Below are positions 9,046 through 18,835 of a DNA stretch of 64,000 nucleotides, in pieces. Every line of letters starts with the position of its first letter. Position 1 is the first letter of the stretch. The notes under the pieces are model-generated. The model made no database searches, was not told where the DNA came from, and saw only the letters and a program-made list of their open reading frames with translations. This DNA is from Marinoscillum sp049115815 (GTDB lineage Bacteria > Bacteroidota > Bacteroidia > Cytophagales > Cyclobacteriaceae): the NCBI GenBank assembly GCA_049115815.1, contig JAGDZO010000004.1, positions 124,001 to 188,000 on the forward strand, written 5' to 3'. Position numbers and translations under genes: made by a program.

Positions 9046-10353
9046 ATGCTGAAAAAAATTGGTTTGGCCTTATTGATAGGCTTATTAGGAGTTGCAGTTT
9101 GGTATTGGTTGGGCGTCAGAGAACAGCAGCGATTAGCAAAACTAGAAGTGCCAATTGATACGACAAAGGTAGTAGTGCCAGAGCCCATATTTCTTTACGG
9201 CATTCAGGTAGATTCATTCGATGTATTTGAGGGAAAAGTAAAATGGTCTCAAAATCTATCTAGCATTCTCGACAACTATAATATTTCGCAAGAGCAGGTT
9301 TACCAATTGGCCAATGCATCAAAAGGAGTTTTTGATGTGCGAAAGCTGAAAGCTGGATATCCTTATACTATCATTCACGAAAGAGACTCATTGAAGACTG
9401 CACGTCAGCTCGTCTTTGAGCCGGATAATACACAGTATGTCATCTTCAACTTAGCGGACTCAGTCTACGTAAATGCAATCGAACGTCCAATGATCACAGA
9501 GGAGGTGACTTTCACAGGCACTGTGGAATCGAGCGTGTATGAAGCAATTATTGACGGTGGCGCTTCTCAGCTTTTGGTTAATAAATTGGTGGATATTTTC
9601 GCGTGGCAAGTTGATTTCTTCCGAATCCAAAAAGGAGATGAAATACGGGTTGTGTATGAGCAGACGCGGGTCAAGGACAAGGTGGTCGAGGTTAATAAAA
9701 TCTTGGGAGCATACTTCAAGCATTTTGGTAAGGAGTATTACGCCGTTTATTATGAACAAGGCGGTCAGGAAGATTATTTTGATGAAGAAGGTAACAGTCT
9801 TAGAAAGACCTTTCTGAGAGCACCGCTTAATTATTCTAGGATAAGCTCGCGTTTCAGTCCTAAGAGATTTCACCCAGTACAGAAGCGGTATAAAGCACAC
9901 CTAGGAACGGATTACGCTGCTCCAACTGGCACAGAGATTCGTACGGTTGGCGAGGGTGTGGTATTGGAAGCCAAATATGGGAAGTACAATGGCAACTATG
10001 TCAAGATCAGACACAACAGTAACTATAGCACCCAATACCTCCATATGTCTAAAATAGCCCGAGGAATAAGGCCAGGGGTGAAAGTAAAACAAGGACAAAC
10101 CATAGGGTATGTAGGAAGCACAGGTTTGGCCAATGGTCCTCATTTGTGTTTCAGATTTTGGAAAAACGGAAGGCAAGTAGATGCGCTCAAGGTAGACCTC
10201 CCTCCATCCGAACCCGTAGATCCTAGCAAGCTGAAAGGCTTCCTGCACGCCAAAAATGTGATGATGAACAGACTGTATCACTTAGAGTATGTGAAGCCAC
10301 AACCTAGCCAACCGGAGCCTGTTGAGGCCGACTCACTTTTAGCAGAACGCTAA
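9046..10353 (+). CDS. M23 family metallopeptidase, membrane anchored, His-to-Cys variant
   Basis: LytM-type zinc endopeptidase expected to act on peptidoglycan cross-links in the periplasm. An N-terminal membrane helix (residues 5-22) anchors it; the middle is a linker/regulatory region; the M23 domain is at about 280-385. The first zinc motif HxxxD is present (His285, Asp289), and the catalytic histidines are His333 and His366. In the usual HxH motif the second His, a zinc ligand, is replaced: the sequence reads GPHLCFRF with Cys368. Cysteine can bind zinc, so activity is not excluded. From memory, GPHxC variants recur in Bacteroidota members of this family. It ends the apparent M20-dsbD-M23 run. 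Confidence 0.88.
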   Translation: MLKKIGLALLIGLLGVAVWYWLGVREQQRLAKLEVPIDTTKVVVPEPIFLYGIQVDSFDVFEGKVKWSQNLSSILDNYNISQEQVYQLANASKGVFDVRKLKAGYPYTIIHERDSLKTARQLVFEPDNTQYVIFNLADSVYVNAIERPMITEEVTFTGTVESSVYEAIIDGGASQLLVNKLVDIFAWQVDFFRIQKGDEIRVVYEQTRVKDKVVEVNKILGAYFKHFGKEYYAVYYEQGGQEDYFDEEGNSLRKTFLRAPLNYSRISSRFSPKRFHPVQKRYKAHLGTDYAAPTGTEIRTVGEGVVLEAKYGKYNGNYVKIRHNSNYSTQYLHMSKIARGIRPGVKVKQGQTIGYVGSTGLANGPHLCFRFWKNGRQVDALKVDLPPSEPVDPSKLKGFLHAKNVMMNRLYHLEYVKPQPSQPEPVEADSLLAER

Positions 10354-10422
10354 GCATATACCGATTACATTGATATTTGGGTTTATTTCGCTTAATTTAG
10401 GTTTCTAACTAAAGAGAAAAAT

Positions 10423-11121
10423 ATGCTCAAGGCAATTCTTGGCCTTTTTTTTACTGCATTGACGCTAACCTGTATAGGTCAACCTGAAGAAGAATTTGTG
10501 ACCCTAAAAGGAAAAGTGCTTAACGCAGATGATTCATCAGCTGCTTCAGTAAGCTTATTTTATGAGAAGTTGCCTTATTATGATGACATGGGCATGGCGA
10601 AAAGTAGCTCGACAGGAGATTTTGAGTTCGTATTGATCAAAGGCGTAGCATATAGTTTTAGGTTGACCGCATCTGGATTCATAGAGTCTAATCAGGAAGT
10701 GGTTATTGCTGATTCAGATGGAGATGGAGTGATGGAATCTGTACTATACATTAAGCCTGAGGAGGAGGACAAAGCCCCAGAGTTGGTAACACTCGAAAAC
10801 TTGATTTTTGCCAGGGGAAGTGATCGAATTACAGAAAGCTCGCATCAGGAATTGGATATGCTCGCGGAGTATTTGCATGACAATTCTACCATGGTCATTC
10901 AGTTGGAAGGGCACACGGATTTTGCAGGAAATGCTGAAGCCAATTTGAATCTATCTCAAGCAAGGGTAGATGCTGTCAAGCGATATCTTGTGGATAAGGG
11001 AGTAAAGAAAAATCGAGTATTAACGAAAGCATTTGGCGGTTCCCAACCGCTTGTTACGGAAAGAACACCTGAGGCTAAGGCGAAGAATCGCCGAGTAGAG
11101 GCTAGAGTTGTGAGCAAATAA
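10423..11121 (+). CDS. OmpA-domain protein with regulatory-like N-terminal domain
   Basis: Exported protein of 232 residues with a signal peptide (about 1-20), a beta-sandwich resembling carboxypeptidase regulatory or CNA-B domains (about 25-105, starting FVTLKGKVLNADD), and a C-terminal OmpA domain (about 120-230) that binds peptidoglycan. The OmpA signature is clear: LEGHTDFAGNAEANLNLSQARV and the closing NRRVEARV. It lacks an N-terminal barrel, so it should sit in the periplasm attached to the wall. It is 11 bp upstream of a second OmpA-domain gene and probably shares its transcript. Substrates or partners are unknown. Confidence 0.87.
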   Translation: MLKAILGLFFTALTLTCIGQPEEEFVTLKGKVLNADDSSAASVSLFYEKLPYYDDMGMAKSSSTGDFEFVLIKGVAYSFRLTASGFIESNQEVVIADSDGDGVMESVLYIKPEEEDKAPELVTLENLIFARGSDRITESSHQELDMLAEYLHDNSTMVIQLEGHTDFAGNAEANLNLSQARVDAVKRYLVDKGVKKNRVLTKAFGGSQPLVTERTPEAKAKNRRVEARVVSK

Positions 11122-11132
11122 TCACCATACCT

Positions 11133-13199
11133 ATGAGAAAAAACTTACTAATCGCGGCAGTGGCATTTTTTACTGGAATGATCAGTTATGCTCAAGAAAC
11201 AGTAGTCTGGGGTACTCAGGTAGTAGATGTCTCTAGTGAATATTCACCTTTGGAGTATTCAGCTATTCAGGCTTTGCATAAGCCCAATGTATATCCAGGT
11301 GGAGGAGATAATGCCAATGCTTGGAGGGCCAAGAATGAAAATTCAGATGAGTTTGTGATGGTCTCATTTGATAAGCCCATCAAAGCAAAACAAGTAGCAA
11401 TAGCCGAGACCGAGAATCCGGGTGCTGTGACTAAAGTCTACGCTTATGACGGTGAATACAATGAGTACACGCTTTTCGACCTTACCCCAAGGCCAATTCC
11501 AATAGAAAGCAGGTTGCTCAATCTATTTTTTGAAGACACTCCTTATGAAATTTATGCTATCAAAGTATTCTTAGACGGTGAAGCAGTGCCGGGATACAAT
11601 GCCATTGATGCGATTGGGATTTCCTCATCTAATTTACCCATTTCCGTCCTTATCAATCTTGCAGCTGGCATGGCGCAGGGTAAAGAAGCGGATAAATTGG
11701 GTGCGGATGTTAACAGTTCTTATGCAGAACATAGCCCAATTATTTCGCCGGATGGCAAGCACCTATACTTTAGCAGACGGTATCACCCAGACAATGTAGG
11801 TGGAGTGGATGATGTAGAAGACATCTGGGTATCTGACAAGGATCCTGAGACTGGAGAGTGGCTACCCGCAAAGAACGTTGGGCCTCCATTGAATACGCCA
11901 GGGCCCAATTTTATCACTTCTGTTACCATGGTGGAGGGTGAAGAAGTACTCTTATTAGGAAATAGATATGGCAAAAAGGGAAGAATGTATTCAGGCGTTT
12001 CTTCATCCAAGCGGTCGGGAGATAAGTTCGAAAAACCTTCCGCTATTGAGATAGAGAATGACTATAACTACGCGCCTAAGGTTGACTACTTCTTGACAGA
12101 GTCTGGAGAATCAATGATACTCTCTGCCGAGCGAGATGATTCCTACGGAGGAAGAGATTTGTATGTCTCCTGGAAAAAGGGCAATATCTGGTCAGAACCA
12201 AAAAACCTGGGAAAAGACATTAACACGGCTTCTGATGACTTTTCACCGTTCTTAGCGCAAGACGGAAAGATTCTTTATTTCTCTTCATCTGGGTACAGAG
12301 GATATGGAGGGTCAGACATTTACGTGTCTATCAGACTGGACGATAGCTGGGAGAAATGGTCCGCGCCCGAAAACTTAGGGTCTAGCGTCAATTCGAAAGG
12401 AGATGACCAATACTTTAGTATTCCTGCCTCTGGTCAGCATATATACTTTTCAAGAGGAGATATGGATGACGATACAGATATTTTCCGTTTTAAGGCGGAT
12501 GATATCTTCATAGATAAGACAAGCAAATTGTATAGCTCGATTTCTCATTTGCGCGAAGCTGACCTTAGGCCTGATGACTATATCCGCACCATTTATGGAA
12601 GGGTGATTGAGGCAACATCAAAAGTAGGAATGTCTGAGGTAGAGGTGATTCTTGAGAGATTGCCTGACGGATTGGAGATGGGCAAGGTAATGTCTGGAGC
12701 TAATGGTAAATACTCTTTGGGAGTACGAGGTGGTGCGAAATACGGTATGACTGCTAGGCTTCAAGGCTACATTTCTACTGATGAAAATTTTGATCTCAAT
12801 AAGTTATCAGCCAATGATTCTGCAGAGGTTAACCTCCAATTATCAGTGATTAAGGCTGGGACTTCTATTGTTTTGAACAACATCTTCTTTGAGTTTAACA
12901 AAACTACACTGACCACATCTTCTTACTCAGAGCTAAAGCGTTTGGTGGATCTACTCAAGAGAGGTGAGATCCAAAAAGTTGAAGTGTCAGGACACACAGA
13001 TTCTGTTGGTGATGAAGATTACAATCAGAAACTTTCTGAACGTAGAGCACAAGCTGTGGTCAATTACATCACTACAAGTGGCATATCATCAGACAGAATA
13101 GTTGCAGTTGGGTATGGGGAAGCTGAACCAATAGCACCGAACGACACTAAAGCGAATCAAGCAAAAAATAGAAGGGTAGAATTCAAAATCTCAGAATAG
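11133..13199 (+). CDS. OmpA family protein with PD40 (TolB-like) beta-propeller repeats
   Basis: Signal peptide (1-20), a unique N-terminal region, then WD40-like PD40 repeats at about 200-470 recognisable by ISPDGKHLYFSRR, DFSPFLAQDGKILYFSSSG and FSIPASGQHIYFSRG. A carboxypeptidase-regulatory-like sandwich follows at about 485-560, and an OmpA peptidoglycan-binding domain at about 575-688 with VSGHTDSVGDEDYNQKLSERRA and a terminal KNRRVEFK. This architecture is common in gliding and type IX secretion Bacteroidota, where such proteins hold outer-membrane complexes to the cell wall; that role is inferred. Its partner upstream has the same OmpA and sandwich modules without the propeller. Confidence 0.88.
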   Translation: MRKNLLIAAVAFFTGMISYAQETVVWGTQVVDVSSEYSPLEYSAIQALHKPNVYPGGGDNANAWRAKNENSDEFVMVSFDKPIKAKQVAIAETENPGAVTKVYAYDGEYNEYTLFDLTPRPIPIESRLLNLFFEDTPYEIYAIKVFLDGEAVPGYNAIDAIGISSSNLPISVLINLAAGMAQGKEADKLGADVNSSYAEHSPIISPDGKHLYFSRRYHPDNVGGVDDVEDIWVSDKDPETGEWLPAKNVGPPLNTPGPNFITSVTMVEGEEVLLLGNRYGKKGRMYSGVSSSKRSGDKFEKPSAIEIENDYNYAPKVDYFLTESGESMILSAERDDSYGGRDLYVSWKKGNIWSEPKNLGKDINTASDDFSPFLAQDGKILYFSSSGYRGYGGSDIYVSIRLDDSWEKWSAPENLGSSVNSKGDDQYFSIPASGQHIYFSRGDMDDDTDIFRFKADDIFIDKTSKLYSSISHLREADLRPDDYIRTIYGRVIEATSKVGMSEVEVILERLPDGLEMGKVMSGANGKYSLGVRGGAKYGMTARLQGYISTDENFDLNKLSANDSAEVNLQLSVIKAGTSIVLNNIFFEFNKTTLTTSSYSELKRLVDLLKRGEIQKVEVSGHTDSVGDEDYNQKLSERRAQAVVNYITTSGISSDRIVAVGYGEAEPIAPNDTKANQAKNRRVEFKISE

Positions 13200-13211
13200 A
13201 AAAGGGACTTA

Positions 13212-14003
13212 CTAATTCTGAGCGACTATGTTCTCATCAAAGAACTGCAAGGTCTTATCCATTCTCTCGCTTTTGTATAGATATTGAGCCTTATCCAGAT
13301 AGTCCTGAGCCAATAATAGCTCATTGTTATTATAAGCTTTGATGGCTAGGTTGTAATACTGAAGCCCAGTTATTTGTTTCAGTGAAATTTTATTTACAAC
13401 ACCTGATAAGTCAAGCGGGTTTTGAGACGAAATAGACTTTGCGTTCATTTCACCTGATTGGCTGTTGCCTAATTTTTGGAATCGAGCTCTGATATGATTC
13501 GCCTCTGTTTCAAACCCCATCAAAGGGTCTGTAGACTCTATCAGCACGGAAGCATCATCGATGTGAGCCATCAACATTACATGATTTTCAAATTCATATA
13601 TTTCGAAAGGAATTTCTAAGGCTTGAAGGATCAATCCATACAAAGCCGTCCCCGTTAAGCAATCATATTTTCCCGACTCAAACATATCTCCCAGTGTGAC
13701 ATATTTGTCATAATCGTGCAAAAGGTTTTTATGGGTATAGTAGAAGGCTTTTTCGGCAGTACTAATGGTTGTTCGCTTATCAGCGTATTTGCTGAGCTTC
13801 TGGATCAGTGAGTTTAGGTCTTCCCGATATAGATTATATTTAGCCTGATCAACTTCGGAATCAGCGGCGAGGAGAATTTTGAAGGAATTATTTTCAGCAA
13901 ATGCTTCTTGCTCAAAAGCGCTATGATAACGCAATTGATCTACCTGCCCGAAGGTGACCATCGAGGAGAAAAGAATGCAATATGTTAGAATTAAACCTTT
14001 CAA
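13212..14003 (-). CDS. Secreted transglutaminase-like (papain-fold) protein
   Basis: A signal peptide (1-19, ending TFGQ) precedes a helical region and then a transglutaminase-like core. The likely Cys-His-acid triad is Cys115 in YDCLTGTALYGLILQAL, His141 in FENHVMLM, and Glu156 or Asp159 in LIESTDP. The Cys is followed by the usual helix and a GIP-like turn (LEIPFEIYEF). The C-terminal 70 residues are helical and TPR-like. No family name is certain. The gene converges on the OmpA/PD40 gene with 12 bp between stops, and shares a 71-bp divergent upstream region with the aldehyde dehydrogenase gene. Confidence 0.72.
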   Translation of the reverse strand: MKGLILTYCILFSSMVTFGQVDQLRYHSAFEQEAFAENNSFKILLAADSEVDQAKYNLYREDLNSLIQKLSKYADKRTTISTAEKAFYYTHKNLLHDYDKYVTLGDMFESGKYDCLTGTALYGLILQALEIPFEIYEFENHVMLMAHIDDASVLIESTDPLMGFETEANHIRARFQKLGNSQSGEMNAKSISSQNPLDLSGVVNKISLKQITGLQYYNLAIKAYNNNELLLAQDYLDKAQYLYKSERMDKTLQFFDENIVAQN

Positions 14004-14074
14004 AACCCTTCATACGCCTCGCTTGTTAAGCGTATGTTAATTTAAAGTTAATACAAATACCCAATGTTACCAAA

Positions 14075-15484
14075 ATGTTAACAAACACTCAATCATCAGT
14101 TAAGACTATTCAGACGGCCTTTGATGCGCAATTGCAGCGATCAAGATTGTTACGCAATCAGTCAATAGCGGGAAGGAAGAAAAAACTCAAAAGATTGAGA
14201 AAATGGGTTTTAGCCCATAGGAGAGATTTTCAACAAGCCGGATTTCAGGACTTGGGCAAGCCAGCATCAGAAGTAGACGTCACGGAATTGTTTCCAATTC
14301 TTAAGGAAGCTAAGCATGCTGCATCCAGGCTAGGAAGCTGGGCGGCACCAAGGCGAGTGGAAGGTGGTTTGGCTTATATGGGAAGTCATGCGCATGTACA
14401 ATACGAGCCAAAGGGAAGATGCTTAATCATTGCTCCATGGAATTATCCCATCATGTTAAGTATTGGACCAATTATTTCGGCGGTAGCCGCAGGCAATACG
14501 GTTGTTTTTAAACCTTCAGAGTTTACCCCAGCCTCCAACAAGGTGGTTGGACAGATGATAGATGAGCTATTTGACCCAGAGGAAGTCTGTATGATTGAAG
14601 GCGAAGTGGATGTGGCTACCAAGCTGCTTGCATTACCTTTTGATCACATTTTCTTTACGGGCAGCCCTCAGGTCGGCAAAATAGTGATGACGGCAGCTGC
14701 CAAGAACCTAACCTCTGTTACTTTGGAATTGGGAGGTAAATCTCCATGTATCATAGATGAGACTGCTAGGCTAGGTGATGCTGCTCAGCGTATAGCTTGG
14801 GGCAAATGGACCAATGCCGGACAGACGTGTGTTGCTCCGGATTATTTATTTGTACATGAATCAATAGCTGAACCCTTCAAAAAGAAACTACAGAAAGAAG
14901 CCGAAGCGAGATATAATGCAAAAGCCAGTTATGGTTCCATTATCAATGAAAATCACTTTGGCAGAGTCAAGAAACTTTTTGACGATGCAATCAGCAAAGG
15001 GGCAAAGTTGGTATTCGGAGGAGAATCTGATTCAGCCATTAAATTCATGGGCCCTACTCTATTGGAAAACACCAATGAAGAGATGGAAGTAATGCAAGAA
15101 GAGGTTTTTGGTCCTGTATTGACATTGAAGGTTTATCGGGATATTCAAGAGGTTATCGATTATATCAATGATCGACCAAAGCCTTTGGCTCTTTACCTAT
15201 ATAGCACGAGCCAAAAAAATCGGGAAGCGATTGCTAAAAACACGTCATCTGGTGCTATAGTGCACAATGACAATGTCCTACAATTTGGGCATCCGCACTT
15301 ACCTATGGGAGGTGTCAACAATAGTGGTATTGGCAAGGCACATTCTAAGGCAGGGTTTGAAGCTTTTAGCCATGCCAAAGCCGTATTGAAACAAAGAAAT
15401 GGTATTTCTATCCCGAGTATCATCTATCCTCCCTACACTCCTTTCAAAAAGAAGGTGATAGAGTTGATGCTTAAGTATTTTTAG
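14075..15484 (+). CDS. Aldehyde dehydrogenase family protein, class-3-like
   Basis: NAD(P)-dependent oxidation of aldehydes to acids. The catalytic set is complete: Asn123 in PWNYP, the nucleotide-binding FTGSPQVGK, the general base Glu218 in LELGGKSP, and the nucleophile Cys252 in NAGQTCVAPDY. Length 469 and the hydrophobic basic tail (PPYTPFKKKVIELMLKYF) match the class 3 / fatty aldehyde branch, in which the tail can touch the membrane. The most likely substrates are medium- or long-chain aldehydes, but this is inference. It starts at an ATG in a divergent region and is followed 17 bp later by a small lipoprotein gene on the same strand. Confidence 0.9.
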   Translation: MLTNTQSSVKTIQTAFDAQLQRSRLLRNQSIAGRKKKLKRLRKWVLAHRRDFQQAGFQDLGKPASEVDVTELFPILKEAKHAASRLGSWAAPRRVEGGLAYMGSHAHVQYEPKGRCLIIAPWNYPIMLSIGPIISAVAAGNTVVFKPSEFTPASNKVVGQMIDELFDPEEVCMIEGEVDVATKLLALPFDHIFFTGSPQVGKIVMTAAAKNLTSVTLELGGKSPCIIDETARLGDAAQRIAWGKWTNAGQTCVAPDYLFVHESIAEPFKKKLQKEAEARYNAKASYGSIINENHFGRVKKLFDDAISKGAKLVFGGESDSAIKFMGPTLLENTNEEMEVMQEEVFGPVLTLKVYRDIQEVIDYINDRPKPLALYLYSTSQKNREAIAKNTSSGAIVHNDNVLQFGHPHLPMGGVNNSGIGKAHSKAGFEAFSHAKAVLKQRNGISIPSIIYPPYTPFKKKVIELMLKYF

Positions 15485-15501
15485 TACTATTTTCGCTTAT
15501 T

Positions 15502-15903
15502 ATGAAAAACTTCGTTTATCTCTTAGTACTCGTATTTTTTGTTTCGGCATGCTCCAGCGGAAGTAATAGTGAGCGACCGGCAGGCTGGGAAGGAGACTGG
15601 GAAGCACTATGGGTCACCGATTCGGCTTCTTTCGAAGGGATATCTGGCATTACTGACTTTACCATGCCTGGAAAAGTGACCTTTCAGGGAGATAAGGTGA
15701 CGATCAAGGCCTTTGGGTTTGAGGGATGTGTTTTCAGTAAAGACACACTGGATCACTCATTGTCATGGAAAGTGAGCAATGATTCTTTGATCTTAATCAA
15801 TGATGAGGATACGCCTGGCATGGTTTACCAGATTATGAACAAAACCAATGATGTCGTAGAGCTTAAGCTAATGGATGACATCTTTCTTACGCTCAGTAAG
15901 TAA
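15502..15903 (+). CDS. Small lipoprotein, unknown function
   Basis: 133-residue protein with a lipoprotein signal peptide: hydrophobic core and lipobox VSAC with the lipidated cysteine at residue 17, followed by a Ser/Gly/Asn linker. The rest is a single small, probably beta-rich domain with many Trp and Asp residues (ITDFTMPGKVTFQGDKVTIKAF). No known family is recognised. It is 17 bp after the aldehyde dehydrogenase gene and probably read through from it; a stem-loop terminator follows. Confidence 0.75.
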   Translation: MKNFVYLLVLVFFVSACSSGSNSERPAGWEGDWEALWVTDSASFEGISGITDFTMPGKVTFQGDKVTIKAFGFEGCVFSKDTLDHSLSWKVSNDSLILINDEDTPGMVYQIMNKTNDVVELKLMDDIFLTLSK

Positions 15904-15946
15904 ATTTTCCTTTACAAAGACTCCTCCTTTGTAGTATTTGATGAGG

Positions 15947-15982
15947 CCCTGCGCTCAATCAATTGCAGGGTTTCCTGTTTTT
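15947..15982 (+). terminator. Rho-independent-like terminator after the lipoprotein gene
   Basis: CCCTGC (15947-15952) and GCAGGG (15965-15970) form a six-pair GC-rich stem with a 12-nt loop, followed by TTTCCTGTTTTT. It lies 44 bp after the lipoprotein stop and before the AsmA-like gene. Confidence 0.6.
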
Positions 15983-16085
15983 AGCTTCCTTTTGGAATGT
16001 TGGCTCGTGTTTTATTTAACGCGGGATTCATTTTTCAAATGATTAATCGGAGTTAATTTGCTAGATAAATACTAAAACAGCACTT

Positions 16086-18734
16086 ATGAAAAAGGTATTC
16101 ATAGTTCTCGCATCACTTCTTGGTCTAATTCTTTTAGCAGCGGTATTGCTACCCATCATATTCAAGGATGATATCAAAGCAGCAATAGATAAGGAATTGG
16201 ATAATGCCTTGAATGCAGAGATTTATTATAGTGCAGAAGACCTAAGTCTATCACTTTTCAAGTCATTTCCAGATTTTTCGGTCACAGTTGGCAATTTTGG
16301 GATAGTAGGTCTGGGTGATTTTGCTCAAGACACATTGCTATCAGTGAGTGAGTTTAATCTAACGCTCGATATTATGTCAGTCATTGATGGAGAGCAAATT
16401 AAGATTATCGATGTTTCGCTCGTTCGCCCGGATATCAAGGTTTTGGTATTGGAAAATGGGAGCGCCAACTATGACATTGCAAAGCCGTCTGAGGAAGTAG
16501 TAGAGGATACAGAAGAGCCATCCGCACCTCTAAATATCCAAATTCAATCTTGGACTATTCAGGACGCAAATCTCATTTATGATGATCAGACGCTCCCAAT
16601 GGTGATGTCCATCGGTCAACTCAACCACAAAGGTTCTGGGGATTTTGCACAAGACATTTTTGACATGGTCACCACTACGTCTATCGGGGCTTTTACCCTT
16701 AGTTATGATAATGTAGAGTACATCAGTGATAAAATGCTCAATGCGGATCTGACCATGGCAATGGATTTTACCAATATGAAATTCACTTTCAAAGAGAACA
16801 AGATCGCCATGAATGATTTTGCTTTCGGGTTTGATGGATATGTAAGCATGCCTGCCGAAGATATAGATATGGAAATCACCTATGGAGGCAAGGACATCAA
16901 CCTCAAAAGTATCTTATCTCTTATTCCCGGGACCTATCAAGAATATTTGGATGGCGTGAAGGCTACGGGCCAAGTGAATTTTGATGGAATAGTGAGTGGT
17001 ACTTACAATGACAACTCTATGCCAGTGGTGCAAGCGAATTTTGGGATAGTAGATGGAAAAGTCGATTACTCTGATTTTCCCGCGCCAATGGAAGAAATTC
17101 AAGTGAATGCCAAGTTTGATTATCCGTCGGCAGATTTACGCGAGTCGAGTTTTCTGATGGATAAGTTCCACATGAAACTTGATGGTGAAGAATTTTCAAC
17201 TTATCTCCTATTCAAAGATTTTGAAGATTATTTCTGGGACTTTAGACTGGATGGTAACATTGATTTGGAGAAGATCACTAAGGTCATTCAGCTAGAAGAT
17301 ATGACCCTAAAAGGACATGCCAATGCCAAACTGGCGACATCTGGGCGTATGTCCGATTTGGATGCGGAGCGATATGATCAGTTGCCAACATCGGGAATTC
17401 TTGATATTTCAGATTTCTACTATGAAAGTGTGGATTTGCCGCAAGGCTTTGGAATTGCTAATGCGAAATTAACTTTTGATCCGGAAGTCATCAGACTAGC
17501 AAGATTTGAGGGAAATGCCGGAAAAACCGACCTCAACATGGACGGTGAAATAACTAATTACTTACAGTATGCCCTGGCTGATAGTGCAATGCTCTATGGA
17601 AAACTCAATTTCAATTCCTCTCTAGTGGATGCCAATGAGTGGATGACTGAGGACACAGAGGAGGAAGAACCAGAAGATACCACGGCTCTCGAAGTGGTTA
17701 GAATTCCAGAAAATATTGATTTCATTCTTGCGTCTCGTATTGATGAGATTTTGTATGATAATTATGTCATGGAAGATTTCAAAGGGCAGGTGATTGTGCG
17801 CGAAGGTGCTGTTAAGTTTAAGGAAGCCGGTTTTAACATGCTAGACGGTGAGTTTGTACTCAATGGTTCGTATGACTCCAAATCATCATTGGAGAAACCA
17901 TTGTATGATTTTGATTTTGCCATCAAGCAACTCTCCATTGCTTCGGCGTTTACCGCTTTTACTTCTGTTCAGCGATTAGTGCCTGTAGCGGAGAAGATGC
18001 AAGGTAAATTTTCTACAGACTTCAAGGTCAATGGAAGTTTGGGCTCTGATATGATGCCTCTCTATGAAGACCTACATGGTGCTGGTTTGATATCTATTGC
18101 GCAGGCATCTTTGAAAGATGTCAAGTTGCTTTCTGCCGTATCTAATGTAAGTAAGCTTAACCAAGGAGACGGAGAAGTGTCACTTAAGGACGTGATCATG
18201 TCTGCTGAGATTCGCGAAGGAAGATTGTTTGTAGAGCCTTTTGACTTGACTATTGGAGGAAAGAAGGCTACAGTGGGAGGAAGCACAGGTATAGATGGTA
18301 GTTTGGATTACCTCATGTCTATGGATGTGCCTGCAGGTCAAGTGGGTGATGCGCTAAGCGGAGCACTTTCTTCTGTTGCCGGGTTAGACAATGTAATCGG
18401 AAAAGATGTCGCACTTAACATAGGCATATTGGGATCATACAACGATCCGAAAGTTTCCCTATTGAGTGCCAAGTCTGCTGGATCAACAGGGGGTAGCGTG
18501 AAGGCTGCCCTTGAAGACAAAGCAAAGGCTAAAGTGGGCGAGAAAAAAGAAGAGGCCAAAGAGGTCATCGATACAGCCAAAGACTCGGTCAATGCAGTAG
18601 TAGATGAGAAAAAGGAAGAAATCAGGGAAGAAGTGAAAGAGGAAGTAGATAAAGCCAAAGAAGAGGTAAAGGATAAGGCCAAAGATGCAGTCAAGGATCT
18701 TTTCGGTAAAAAGAAGAAGGACGGAGGATTCTGA
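16086..18734 (+). CDS. AsmA-like inner-membrane protein with a Lys/Glu-rich tail
   Basis: Protein of 882 residues with one N-terminal membrane helix (about 5-27) and a long periplasmic beta-rich body with the AsmA/bridge-like look: FKSFPDFSVTVGNFGIVG near the N-terminus and AsmA C-terminal motifs at about 640-790, including a region ending GSYNDPKVSLL. Family members (AsmA, TamB, YhdP) are thought to carry phospholipids between membranes. The last ~80 residues are unusual: repeated Lys/Glu/Ala/Val heptad- to undecad-like turns (KAKAKVGEKKEEAKEVIDTA and onward) that should form a charged amphipathic helix. The gene stands alone between a terminator upstream and a convergent minus-strand gene. 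Confidence 0.83.
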   Translation: MKKVFIVLASLLGLILLAAVLLPIIFKDDIKAAIDKELDNALNAEIYYSAEDLSLSLFKSFPDFSVTVGNFGIVGLGDFAQDTLLSVSEFNLTLDIMSVIDGEQIKIIDVSLVRPDIKVLVLENGSANYDIAKPSEEVVEDTEEPSAPLNIQIQSWTIQDANLIYDDQTLPMVMSIGQLNHKGSGDFAQDIFDMVTTTSIGAFTLSYDNVEYISDKMLNADLTMAMDFTNMKFTFKENKIAMNDFAFGFDGYVSMPAEDIDMEITYGGKDINLKSILSLIPGTYQEYLDGVKATGQVNFDGIVSGTYNDNSMPVVQANFGIVDGKVDYSDFPAPMEEIQVNAKFDYPSADLRESSFLMDKFHMKLDGEEFSTYLLFKDFEDYFWDFRLDGNIDLEKITKVIQLEDMTLKGHANAKLATSGRMSDLDAERYDQLPTSGILDISDFYYESVDLPQGFGIANAKLTFDPEVIRLARFEGNAGKTDLNMDGEITNYLQYALADSAMLYGKLNFNSSLVDANEWMTEDTEEEEPEDTTALEVVRIPENIDFILASRIDEILYDNYVMEDFKGQVIVREGAVKFKEAGFNMLDGEFVLNGSYDSKSSLEKPLYDFDFAIKQLSIASAFTAFTSVQRLVPVAEKMQGKFSTDFKVNGSLGSDMMPLYEDLHGAGLISIAQASLKDVKLLSAVSNVSKLNQGDGEVSLKDVIMSAEIREGRLFVEPFDLTIGGKKATVGGSTGIDGSLDYLMSMDVPAGQVGDALSGALSSVAGLDNVIGKDVALNIGILGSYNDPKVSLLSAKSAGSTGGSVKAALEDKAKAKVGEKKEEAKEVIDTAKDSVNAVVDEKKEEIREEVKEEVDKAKEEVKDKAKDAVKDLFGKKKKDGGF

Positions 18735-18835
18735 GAGTTTGGTTAAATACTAATTGACTTTTGCCTTGGATCGAACCGAAGAATTCGCATTGGGTGTGTT
18801 CTGCTGTTTCCCAAAAAGGGATAATAGCTTAAAAA

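Noticed and set aside
9460..9900. Minus-strand open frame of 146 codons inside the M23 gene
   Set aside because: It lies entirely antisense to a well-supported coding gene, and has no family resemblance or start context.
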